Assembly: GCF_000143415.4 (NCBI RefSeq)
Contig: NW_003314270.1
Location: 248,001-312,000 of the forward strand
From: Selaginella moellendorffii
Lineage: Eukaryota; Streptophyta; Lycopodiopsida; Selaginellales; Selaginellaceae
Length of the DNA stretch: 64,000 bases
Reading direction: 5' to 3'
The notes beneath the pieces are model-generated. The model saw only the letters and a program-made list of their open reading frames with translations, made no database searches and had not been told where the DNA came from. Shown in pieces: positions 42,951 to 54,164 of this stretch. The translations under genes and the position numbers were made by a program. Each line of letters opens with the position of its first letter. Position 1 is the first letter of the stretch.

Positions 42951-44620
42951 CATAGTCTCTCCAACATAGAGACTCACTCAACCACTTGGGGTGGTTTGCT
43001 CCCTTTTATTGGTTCAGTTCCCGCTAAACCTGTTAGAGACACCCTCTCTAACTCAATTCCACTACTCATTCTCGAGTAGTCTCAGATTCCATGGACATAA
43101 CCTTTGCATTGGAACTTTTAATTTTGACTTCTTACAGTCAATTTCCTAGGTGTCTCTGACACCTTACGTTGCACATAGTGCAACTCCACTTACCTATCCT
43201 AGGAAGTTCTTTACTTGAGGGTAACACCATCCTCTCTTCGATATCGTGCCACCTTTGGCATTAAGTTCCAGTTATCATAATTGGTGCTAGGGCTGCCCAG
43301 GGCCTTATTACCTTACCGCTCCCCTCTTTGGAGCATCCACTTTCACCAAATGGGAGTGGTTGGGAATCCACCCTTGGGGAAATATTGCTTTTCCCACAAT
43401 CCTTTAGCACCCAACACATTAGTGTCCTCGGCCTAACTTTGCCATTTGGATTCTTTCTCATGATTCCCATAACTCTTTTCTTAGCCACTAGTCTTTTGCT
43501 CCTATCCTTGATTGTTGCACCCAGCAACATAGGATCGCTACCTCCATTTTCGAGGTTTCCTTTCAGTTCTATAACAAACACTTTGCTTTGCCAAGTCTAG
43601 AGGGTGTTCACCCCTAGTACGTCTCTTTAACATTTTCTGCTGTGGGCTCTATCCACGGCCCAACTTTTGAGACCCTCCCTTGGGTCTCTTATAGAGATTA
43701 CTTTCCTTGGACTTTAGCATTGACATAGCTTATTTCCGTTAGGTGTTCTTCCCACTTGGTCCCCTTGACCAAGCCACACCATTATTAATATTTCAAATCA
43801 ACACTTTTGAACTAGGAATCAAATTCCTTAACCCAAACAAAGATCTTGTCCTTGTTTAGCCACAAGATCACCTAGTGATGTCATCTTGACCCCTTAATAA
43901 GTCTACCAATAGGAACTAGGTCTTCCAGACCCTTCTAAGTTGTTGACTATGACCCCAGGGGCATCCCCCACACTTGGTGGTGTGCCCAAGCTAGCCCTTC
44001 CGGCCAAGGATCCATAGCAACTGAGACTGGGTGTCCCCATCTCATTCACCACGTCCTTGGTGCCTTTTGCATCAAAGTGTTCAAGTTAGATATGCCGAGC
44101 TTTCACTCTAAGCAATCTAATCGTGCATCACGACTCCAGGGCATCCCCCGCTTGGCGGTGTGCCCAAGCCAATCTCCTCATTGAGAGTCCATGACCATCG
44201 AAATATGAATGTCCTCATATTCCAAACCATCACCACGCCCTAGTGATTTGGGACTTGAACCCAAGCACTAAAGGGTCGGGACTCAAACCCAACCTCCATA
44301 TATGCATTTATAGATGGCATCACACCGGATGCCTAGTGTGACTCCCCACGCCAGTGCACCAACATGTACTTAAAGCGCGCTATAGATCATAGCTTAGGAA
44401 CCTAGTTCCTCCGCATTACCAAGTCCTCTCACTTGATAAGTCTGTGATCATGCATGGACTCCTCCATGCTCGGCCCCATGGGCCACCCCTTTGAAGTTAG
44501 CACCTTCAACTAGGGGATTTGTTCCCCTAACTTGCCAATCTCACTTAGCAAGTCATCTGGCCATTGTAACATAGTTCATGCATAAGCGTGAAAGTCCTTA
44601 ATCATCAACTTTCGTTCAAA
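42951..44620 (-). other. Internal non-coding region of element D (part 1)
   Basis: No gag or pol. A 106-residue minus frame (43581-43261) corresponds to a broken frame in E (about 51617-51730), with shared LENGG.DPMLLG. Two T-arm-like motifs (about 44250-44262 and 44278-44290) match those of elements B and E. Confidence 0.6.
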
Positions 44621-44625
44621 GCCCT

Positions 44626-45182
44626 TGTAAGCAACTAAAGGGAACGACTCGAGAGACAATCCATGGGGTTCAAATATAGAGGGAAAGGGCCTATGAACAA
44701 AAGTGCACCCTCTTTACCAATCGGTTAAGGGTCTTGGGATATTTGGAGTTAAGCATCTTTGGGTTTGAATAGTACTAGGCTGGGTGACCTCCCGGGAAGT
44801 CCAAACTTAGGAGCTTACATTTGGTATCAGAGAGGTCTCGAGTCCGACTCTGTTGATTGGCTAAGGGAATCACACCACATGTTGATTGACATCTGGCTGG
44901 TCCAGTTTGCTCCCACCCGCTCTCTTGAGAGCTGCGGCTCTTACCTTCCGTTCACGAGGGCGTGAACTTGTAGGGAAGCATGGTGGATTGTAAGCAACCA
45001 AAGGGAATGACTCGAGAGACAATCCATGGGGTTCGAATATAGAGGGAAAGGGCCCATGAACAAGAGTGCACCCCCTTTACCAATCGGTTAAGGGTCTTGG
45101 GATATTTGAAGTTAAGCGTTTTTGGGTTTGAATAGTACTAGGCTAGGTGACCTCCCGGGAAGTCCAAACTTAGGAGCTTACA
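44626..45182 (+). mobile_element. Complete TRIM retrotransposon (557 bp)
   Basis: LTRs 44626-44819 and 44989-45182 (194 bp each). The internal region is 169 bp with a primer-binding site at 44821-44833 (TTGGTATCAGAG) and a purine-rich GGAAGCATGGTGGAT before the 3' LTR. The target duplications are perfect: GCCCT at 44621-44625 and 45183-45187. The empty site is visible in element E near 50590. No coding capacity. Confidence 0.93.
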
Positions 45183-46620
45183 GCCCTCTCTTTGAACACT
45201 TGGGAACTACTTCCCCAACTTTGATATGGCCAGCTTCAAGACCACACTTCTGTTGCGCCACTCTAATTTCGCGCGCTCTAGGAACCATTTACACTTGGCT
45301 TTCTAGGTACTTATTTACCCAAAATTGTCTTTGGGAACCTTCAAGGAACTCTGTTCCTTAGCTTGCTAAGGCTTCTCCTTTGCAAGCTCCCTACTCACCA
45401 CATGGTCTAACATGGATAATTCCATATTTTAGACTTTCCATGACATTGCAATTGCTAGTAGTAACATCCTTGAGCACTCTCTTGATTCTCCACTCCCAAC
45501 TTGCATAACCACCGTTGGTTATGCCCTTAGATTTCTATGGTTCCGTTCCATCCCAATACTACTTACCCTTTGGCTTCATATGTTTCCCTTGGTTATTCTC
45601 TTCCAGACTAGGAGGATAGCTTTGCACCTTTTACCATGCCTTAGCAAGTATTCATAGGGATGAATTTACCCAATAGCTTAGGGAGTGGTTTTTCAATCTA
45701 AGCATGCTCACCTTATAATCCCACACACCGGGATTAACATTGCTACTTATGGGCTTCTATATGCCCATCACTAACCTTGCCAAAATCCCATTTTTGGCTA
45801 TGTCCAAATCAGGTAGACGAATTTCTCCCATCTCCAGAACCTTGGACATTTGGATAGCACCTCATATCCATCATTCGCTAGGGACTTACTCCCTTGGGCC
45901 TTATCTAAGGCCCCTGCGACACCAAACACCACTTCCTGGTGTTTGTAGAGTGTTTGGGTGTCCCAATGATGGCCTTCTTTGGCAATGAGCATTCCCTTTA
46001 AGACATTGACTTACTATTTCACAACATAAGCAATTTCTCCCCCATAAGGGTATATCTAACTTCTTTATCCCCATAAGAAGTCTTAGGTAGTTACCTTCTA
46101 CCAATTTAACTAATTATTTCGCACCTTTTGCTTAGTTGCCTCATAGTTATCAAGTCTTACAACTCATTGCTGATGCTTCCACACCTCCATCATTATTTGG
46201 GTCACCACACTCTAACCACATGCCTTCCAGCTTAGGCTATGCCATTTCCATTTCCGTTGGGATTCCCTTGGCAAGGGGTTCTTATGAACCCACCAACATA
46301 ACCTTAAGGTATCTCATAGTTGTTTACCACAACTATCTTAGCCCGTTTGTTGCATCAAACGCTCAACTAGATCACACCCTCACTCATTGAGGAAAGCCTT
46401 ACACTGTTCCCAAGATCCCAAAGTTGTTCCATTATTGGCCCTTTTCTATCCACCACCTTGCCTACAAATTCACACGTGAACTATAGTGGAGAGCCATGTC
46501 TTCCCGACTTACTACTCCTTAAGGATAGGCCCACTCCTAGGACCTTCCGATGCCAACACTAGTGGTGATATACTTGAGCACCAATAAAAGTCGGACTAAG
46601 GAACAGCTCCGATACCAAAT
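45183..46620 (-). other. Internal non-coding region of element D (part 2) with PBS
   Basis: Homologous, in inverted orientation, to 48385-50600 of element E. No protein-coding region is recognisable. It ends with the primer-binding site at 46606-46617 next to the LTR start at 46621. Confidence 0.7.
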
Positions 46621-46666
46621 TGTAAGCGATTAATTTTTCCATTCTACTTTAGTCACTTAACCACAC

Positions 46667-48384
46667 TGTGAGACACAAAATCCCTAGGCCCCAAAGTGGA
46701 GTTGGAAAGGGTGCCACGTGGTAGTGGCCGAAGCGAAAGCCAAATGAGCGTAACACGTTTGGACTAAAAGCTCCGACTTGGAAGGTTGAGAGCGGGAGTG
46801 GAACTCCCAACAAAGTGCTCGAGGAACAAGCATGAAGCGAGCAATAAGTGAGGCTCCAAAAAGGGACCCAAAAGGACCAACACATGACACGTGGAAGTGT
46901 CCGAGATGGAGTCTGAGATGGAGTCCGAGATGGAGTCCAAGGTGGAGTCCGAGGTGGAGTCCGAGATGGAGTCTGAGATGGACCAAGACGGAGTCCGAGA
47001 TGGAGTCCAAGGTGGAGTCCGAGATGGAGTCTGAGATGGAGTCCGAGATGGAGTCCGAAGTGGAGTCTGAGATGGAGTTTGAGATGGAGTCCGAGGTGGA
47101 GTCCGAGATGGAGTCCGAGATGGACCGAGACGGAGTCCGAGATGGAGTCCGACATAGACCGAGACGGAGTCCGAGATGGACCCAAGATGGAATCCGAGAT
47201 GGAGTCCAAGAAGGACCCGAGATGGAGTCTGAGGTTGAGACCGAGACCGGGACCGAGACCGGGACCGAGACAGAGACCGGGACCGAGACCGAGACCGAGG
47301 CAGAGGCCAAGAGCGAGCCCGCATCCGAGTCCGAGTCCGAGTCCAAGTCCGAGTCCGAGTCCGAGTCCGAGTCCGAGTTCGAGTCTGAGAGGGTGAAAGC
47401 CCAAAGAGTTCGTCTCCCAAACCCTGGGGTGTTTGGTGAGCTATGAAAGTATAGTAGGGGGAGGACTGCAGTGGAGCCAGTTTGGCCAGGAAAGGCCAAT
47501 TTGGCCCAGGAAGGCCAGACCCAGTGTTGGGTGATGAACTGACCACTGGGAAGTCCAAGACTAGAGTGAATACGGACCAACAAGCGGGGTAACTTGGTGA
47601 AGTGTTCAAGAGCCGGCTCTAGTTCCCCCGGGAGATCGACTGGCCGATTCTCCCAGTCCAAGTGTGGGTGGCACTACCTACTTGGATACCAGGTGTGGCT
47701 CAACGGAACCTCGCTCTAAGCCCATGGCTAGAGCACCCAAAGGCGGAAGGTGGGGAGAGTACCCAGGTGGCTCGCGTAAGGCCACGGTGTTCCGAAGTGT
47801 TGTCCCAAAGACCCAGACTGTGGAAAGGAAAAGGAGTAGTCCTTTGGTGTGGTGGCCAAGGATACGGTCACGTGGTGAGGAAGTCCCAGAGGACCATGGG
47901 ATTTAGTGGTCAGGCTTGTGGGCCTCGATCCAATGGCAGTGTTGGCACACACGGCCAAGGGCAGAAAGGGACTTAGTGGGGACAGACAGAGGGATATTGG
48001 AGAAGGCTATTCCCCTTGTTAGTGGGCATCCTAAGGATGCTAAGGAGTGGATCTGGAATGACCACTCACGGATGGTTGGCTCAGTCTTGGAGAGACAAGA
48101 CTGTGTTGCAAGTGGTATTGGACTACCTGTGCGGCAAAGGTGATTGGGCATGGCCTTAGCGTAACAGGCTACTATGTCAGTGGTACCTTTGAGTGTTGGT
48201 CATGGGATCAGACACGTGGAGCACTTGGACCAGGTGCAAGGGTGGAGTGGCATGGATGCCACTCTTGGGGCTAGCAAGTCCCAAGTCCTAAATTGGACTT
48301 ATGGAGGTTGTGAATGAGACTCCTCCAAGTGGTCAAAGGTGTGGTTAAGTGACTAAAGTAGAATGGAAAAATTAGTCGCTTACA
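46667..48384 (+). repeat. 5' LTR of element E
   Basis: TGTGAGACAC...GTCGCTTACA with a minisatellite (about 46900-47390) of GAGTCCGAGATG-like units merging into GAGACCGGGACC-like units. Its long open frames on both strands are artefacts of the 12-bp period. Confidence 0.92.
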
Positions 48385-48387
48385 ACT

Positions 48388-48399
48388 TGGTATCAGAGC
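48388..48399 (+). other. Primer-binding site of element E
   Basis: TGGTATCAGAGC, a perfect match to the complement of the plant initiator tRNA-Met 3' end, three bases after the LTR. Confidence 0.9.
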
Positions 48400-51300
48400 T
48401 GTTCCTTAGCCCGACTCTTATTGGTGGCCAAGTATACCACCGCTTGTATTGGAATTGGAAGGTCCTAGATATAGACCTATCCTCGAGGAGTAGCATGTCG
48501 AGAGGACATGGCTCTCCACTCAAGTTCATGCATAAACTTGTGCACGATATGGTGGATGGAAAAGGGGCCAGTAAGGGAACGACTTTGGGATCTTGGGAAC
48601 AATATAAGGGTTTCCTCAGAGAGCTGAGGATGTGATCCAGATGAGCGTTTGACGCAGCAAACGAGCTAATGTAGTTGTGGTAAAAAACTATAGTTGGGAT
48701 CACGGGAAAGATGCAGACTCCAAAACAATAAAGGAGTCACAAGATTACCCTTGTATGGTTGAAGCTGGTACTCATAAATTTGAGACCGGAATTGTTGACC
48801 GTGGGAGGTCAAATACAGAAGAGGACACAAGTCCTCAAAATGGTAGCCGGGGCTACCTCTAATAAATGCTGGAACAACCCAAGGAGTGAGGGTGTACTCA
48901 GAGGATGAGTTGGTATTCTCATCACATGGACAAGTGGTCCTAAGGGGCAAAAGGTTGCCCCAAGAGAACAAATCAAGTGTCGGAGTAACATTTGCAAAGA
49001 TGGTCCTTGTGAGTAGGACCTGGTTACAAGAAGTTGTATTCCAGTGAGCTAGCACCTCAAAAATAAGACCTTATGGGTCGTTAGATTAGCAAAGTCCAAA
49101 ATGCTGGATGACTCAAGTGGAGTCAGGGAATGGTCTTAAGGGATTGGTTGAGGCATTTAGACTGAGGTGTATGGTGCCCCATGAGGTATGGGGAGGATCA
49201 TAAGATCCAATTACGAGAACAGTAGGTATCTCATTGATGGCAGAATGTGCTATACTAAAGTTGTGGGAAAGATATTCCCAGAAGAAAGCAACTTTGGCCC
49301 AGATTTGGGTGCAAACTCTATAGTGTGGTGCTAACAGATAGTTAGCATGAGGAAAAACTATATTGGTCTTGGCAAAGACCTAAACACTAGTAAGGAGTGT
49401 CATAAGGATAGGCTCGTGGGGCCGATAGTGTGGAGACACCAAATGTGCCAAGGTGTGATACCTTGAGGTTATGTTGGTGGGTTCATAAGAACCCTTGCCA
49501 AGGGAATCCCAACGAAAGCGGGAAAGGCATGGCTTAAGCTGGAAGGCATGCGGTTGGAGTGTGGTGACCCAGATAATGATGGAGGTGTGGAAGCACCAAG
49601 CAATGAGTTGTAGGACTTGACAGCTATGGGGCAACTAAGCAAAAGGTGCAAAATAATTGGTTAAACGGGTAGAAGGTAGCTACCCATGACTTCTTAATAG
49701 CATAAGGAAGTTAGATATACCCTTATGGGGGATAAAGTGCTTATGTTGCGATATAATAAGTCAATGTCGTAAACGTGTATGCTCATTGTCCGGAGGCCAT
49801 CATTGGGACACCCAAACACTCTAGAACACCAGGAGGTGGTGTTTCGTGTCGCAAGGGCAATAGATAAAGCCCAAGGACTAAGTCCATAGCGAATGATGGA
49901 TAGAAGGTGCTATCCAAATGTCCAAGGTTGTGGAGACACGAGAAGACTGTCTACCCGAATTGGACAAAGCCAAAAATGGAATTTTGGCAAGGCTAGTGAT
50001 GGGCATGTAAAGGCCCATAAGCAGCAACATTAACCCCAGTGTGTGGGATTATAAGGTGAGCATGCCTAAGATTGAGGAACCACTCCCTAGGCTATCAAGT
50101 AGGTTTATCCCTAAGCATACTTGCTAAGGCATAGTAAAATGTGCAAAGCTATCCTCCTAGTTTGGAAGAGAATAACCAAAGGAAACATATGGGGCCAAAA
50201 GGCAAATAGTATTGGGATGGAACCGAACCATAGAAATCGAAGGGCATATCCAATGGTGGTTATGCAAGTTGGGAGTGGAGAATCAAGAGGGTGCTCGAGG
50301 ATGTTGTTGTTAGCAACCTTGATGCTATGGAGAGTCGAAAATATGAAATTGTCTATGTTAAATTATATGGCGATTAGAAAACTTGCGAAAAGGGAGGCCT
50401 AGGCAAGCTAAGGGATAAAATCCCTTCAAGGTTCCTAAAGATGATTCTAGGTAGTTTAGTACCTAGAAAGGCCAAGTGTAAATGGTTCATGGAACGTGCA
50501 AAATCAAAGTGGCGCAGCAGAAGCGTGGTCTTGAAGCTTGCCATGAGGCAAGGCTATCAAGGTTAGGGAAGTAGTTCCCGAGTGTTCAAAGAGAGGGCTT
50601 TGAACGAAAGTCGATGGTCAAGGACTTTCACGCTTATGCAGGAACCATGTTACAGTGGTCGGAGGACTTGCCAAGTGAGATTGGCAAGTCGGGGGAACAA
50701 ATACCCTAGTTGAAGGTGATTACTTCAAAAAGGGTGGGCCATGGGGCCAAACATGGAGGAGTCCATGCATGATCACGGACTTGTCAAGTGAGAGGACTTG
50801 GAAGTGTGGAGGAATTAAGTTCCTAAGCTGTGATCTGTAGCGCGCTTTAAGTGTAAGTTGGTGCACCAACGTGGGGAGTCATGCCAGGCATCTAGGGTGA
50901 TGCCGTCTGTAGATGCATATACGGAGGTTGGGTTCGAGTCCCGACCCTCTAGTGCTTGGGTTCGAGTCCCAAATCGCTAGGGCGTGGTGATGGTTTGGAA
51001 TATGAGGACACTCATATTTCGATGGTCATGGACTCTCAATGAGGAGATTGGCTTGGGCACACCGCCAAGCGGGGGATGCCCCAGAGTCGTGATACACAGT
51101 TAGATTGCTTAGAGTGAAAGCTCGGCATATCTAACTTGAACACTTTGGTGCAAAGGGTACCAAGGACGTGGTGAATGAGATGGGGACACCCAGCCTCAGT
51201 TGCTATGGATCTTTGGCCAGAAGGGCTGGCTTGGGCGCACTGCCAAGTGTGGGGGATGCCCCTGGGGTCATAGTCAACAACTTAGAAGGGTCTGGAAGAC

Positions 51301-51726
51301 CTAGTCCCTATTGGTAGACCTATTAAGGGGTCAAGATGAGATCACTAGGTGATCTTGTGGCTAAACAAGGAAAAGGTCTTTGTTTGGGTTAAGGGATATG
51401 ATTCCTAGTTCAAAGTGTTAATTTGAACTACTGATAATGGTGCGGCTTGGTCAAGGTGACTAAGTGGGAAGAGCACCTATGGGAAATGAGTTAGGTCACG
51501 GCTATGACATAGTAAGTCCGAGGAAAGTAGTCTCTATAACAGATCCAAGGGAGGGTCTCAAACGTTGGGCCATGGATAGAGCCCACAGCAGGAAATGCTA
51601 AAGAGACGTACTAGGGGTGAGCACCCTTTGGACTTGGCAAAGTAAAGTCTTTGCTATGGAATCAAGAGGATACCTCGAGAATGGAGGTAATGATCCGATG
51701 TTGTTAGGTACAACAATCAAGGATAG
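48400..51726 (+). other. Internal non-coding region of element E
   Basis: It is homologous to the D internal region, but without the TRIM. Open frames are short and not conserved with D. Two perfect GGTTCGAGTCC motifs (50931-50941, 50959-50969) lie in a tRNA T-arm-like context. Confidence 0.6.
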
Positions 51727-52195
51727 GGATTTTGTGTCTCACAACTCCACCACCCATAGACGAAGTTTGATGTCCTCATCGAACGGTAATCCATTCTATA
51801 AGGTAACACCCACATGTGTTACTATTTCCACCCTTGGCACCTAGCCAATATTTGTCAATGGTTTGACATTGAAGGCTCACCATGCCTTCTCCATATTCGT
51901 CAATGGTTTGACACCAAAGGCTCACCACACCTGCCCATCCTCTAAGGAGCATAGTCTTTCCAACATGGAGACTTATTCGACNNNNNNNNNNNNNNNNNNN
52001 NNNNNNNNNNNNNNNNNNNNNNNNNNNNNNNNNNNNNNNNNNNNNNNNNNNNNNNNNNNNNNNNNNNNNNNNNNNNNNNNNACTCTAACCACATGCCTTC
52101 CAGCTTAGGCTATGCCATTTCCATTTCGTTGGGATTCCTTGGCAAGGGGTTTTATGGATACCACCAACATAGCCCTAAGGTATCTCATAGGGGTT
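51727..52195. other. Rearranged segment of E around an assembly gap
   Basis: From 51727 the sequence switches to minus-sense family sequence (an LTR tip GATTTTGTGTCTCACA, then the 3' internal end). It reaches the 100-N gap (51982-52081), continues with text from the 5' internal side (ACCACATGCCTTCCAGC), and returns to plus-sense sequence near 52195. This could be a misjoin or a real inverted insertion. Confidence 0.6.
51982..52081. other. Assembly gap of 100 N
   Basis: Fixed-size N run; flanking repeat orientation changes around it. Confidence 0.99.
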
Positions 52196-52538
52196 TGACG
52201 CATCCTTGAGTATGAGTAGTTGGAATCAAGCGAGAAAGTAGGTCTCTACTTGGTTTAGCGAGAAATGACTCAATAAATGGGAGCAATCCACCACAGGTGG
52301 TAGAATAAGTCTTCATGTTGGAAAGACTATGCTCCTTAGAGGATGGGCAAGGTGTGGTGAGCCTTTGGTGTCAAACCATTGACGAATATGGAGAAGGCAT
52401 GGTGAGCCTTCAATGTCAAACCATTGACAAATATTGGCTAGGTGCCAAGGGTGGAAATAGTAACACATGTGGGTGTTACCTTATAGAATGGATTACCATT
52501 CGATGAGGACATCAAACTTCGTCTATGGGTGGTGGAGT

Positions 52539-54159
52539 TGTGAGACGCAAAACCCCTAGGCCCCAAAGTGGAGCTGGAAAGGGTGCCATGTGGTAGTGGC
52601 CGAAGCGAAAGCCAAATGAGCGTAACACGTTTGGACTAAAAGCTCCGACTTGGAAAGTCGAGAGCGGGAGTGAAACTCCCAACAAAGTGCTCGAGGAACA
52701 AGCATGAAGCGAGCAATAAGTGAGGCTCCAAAAAGGGACCCAAAAGGACCAACACATGACACGTGGAAGTGTCCGAGATGGAGTCCGAGATGGACCAAGA
52801 CGGAGTCCGAGATGGAGTCCAAGGTGGAGTCCGAGGTGGAGTCCGAGATGGAGTCCGAGATGGACCAAGACGGAGTTCGAGATGGACCGAGACAGAGTCC
52901 GAGATGGAGTCCAAGGTGGAGTTCGAGATGGAGTCCGAGATGGAGTCCGAAGTGGAGTCCGAGATGCAGTCCGAGATGGAGTCTGAGGTGGAGTCCAAGA
53001 TGGAGTCCGAGATGGACCGAGACGGAGTCCGAGATGGAGTCCGAGATAGACCGAGACGGAGTCCGAGATGGACCCGAGATGGAATCCGAGATGGAGTCCG
53101 AGAAGGACCCGAGATGGAGTCCGAGGTCTAGACCGAGACCAGGACCGAGACCGGGACCGAGACCGAGACCGAGACCGGGACCGAGACCGAGACCAAGGCG
53201 GAGGCCGAGAGCGAGTCCGAGTCCGAGTCCGAGTCCGAGTCTAAGAGCGTGAAAGCCCAAAGCGTTCGTCTCCCAGACCCTGGGGGGTTTGGTGAGCTCC
53301 AATTGGGTGATGAACTGACCACTGGGAAGTCCAAGACTAGAGTGAATACGGACCGACAAGCGGGGTAGCTTGGTGAAGTGTTCAAGAGCCGGCTCTAGTT
53401 CCCCCGGGAGATCGACTGGCCGATGCTCCCAGTCCAAGTGTGGGTGGCACTACCTACTTAGATACCAGGTGTGGCTCAACGGAACCTCGCTCTAAGCCCA
53501 TGGCTAGAGCACCCAAAGGCGGAAGGCGGGGAGAGTACCCTGGTGGCTCGCGTAAGGCCACGGTGTTCTGAAGTGTTGTCCCAAAGTCCCAGACTGTGGA
53601 AAGGAAAAGGAGTAGTCCTTTGGTGTGGTGGCCAAGGATACGGTCACGTGGTGAGGAAGTCCCAGAGGACCATGGGATTTAGTGGTCAGGCATGTGGGCC
53701 TCGATCTAGTGGCAGTCTTGGCACACACGGCCAAGGGCAGAAAGGGACTTAGTGGGGACAGACAGAGGGATATTGGGGAAGGCTGTTCCCCTTGTCGGTG
53801 GGCATCCTAAGGATGCTAAGGAGTGGATCTAGAATGACCACTCACGGATGGTTGGCTCAGTCTTGGAGAGACAAGACTGTGTTGCAAGTGGTATTGGACT
53901 ACCGGTGCGGCAAAGGTGATTGGGCATGGCCTTAGCGTAACAGGCTGCTATGTCAGTGGTACCTTTGAGTGTCGGTCATGGGATCAGACATGTGGAGCAC
54001 TTGGACCAGGTGCAAAGGTGGAGTGGCATGGATGCCACTCTTGGGGCTAGCAAGTCCCAAGTCCTGAATTGGACTATGGAGGTTGTGAATGAGACTCCTC
54101 CAAGTGGTCAAAGGTGTGGTTAAGTGACTAAAGTAGAATGGAAAAATTAGTCGCTTACA
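52539..54159 (+). repeat. 3' LTR of element E
   Basis: TGTGAGACGC...GTCGCTTACA. Compared with the 5' LTR it lacks about 90 bp after the minisatellite (near 53300) and differs in minisatellite length (about 52780-53250). Confidence 0.92.
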
Positions 54160-54164
54160 CACAC

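Larger units (their letters stand above)
46667..54159 (+). mobile_element. Complete non-coding LTR retrotransposon E
   Basis: 5' LTR 46667-48384 (1718 bp), primer-binding site 48388-48399 (TGGTATCAGAGC, exact), internal region 48385-52538, purine-rich GGGTGGTGGAGT before the 3' LTR 52539-54159 (1621 bp). The target duplications are perfect: CACAC at 46662-46666 and 54160-54164, inside the 5' LTR of D. No gag or pol is present, so it must be mobilised in trans. The internal region is rearranged around the N gap (51727-52195). High LTR similarity suggests recent insertion. Confidence 0.92.

Noticed and set aside
50870-50990. tRNA gene in the internal region of element E
   Set aside because: Only the T-arm is convincing. 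I find no matching acceptor stem, D-arm or anticodon arm, so I report it as a motif only.
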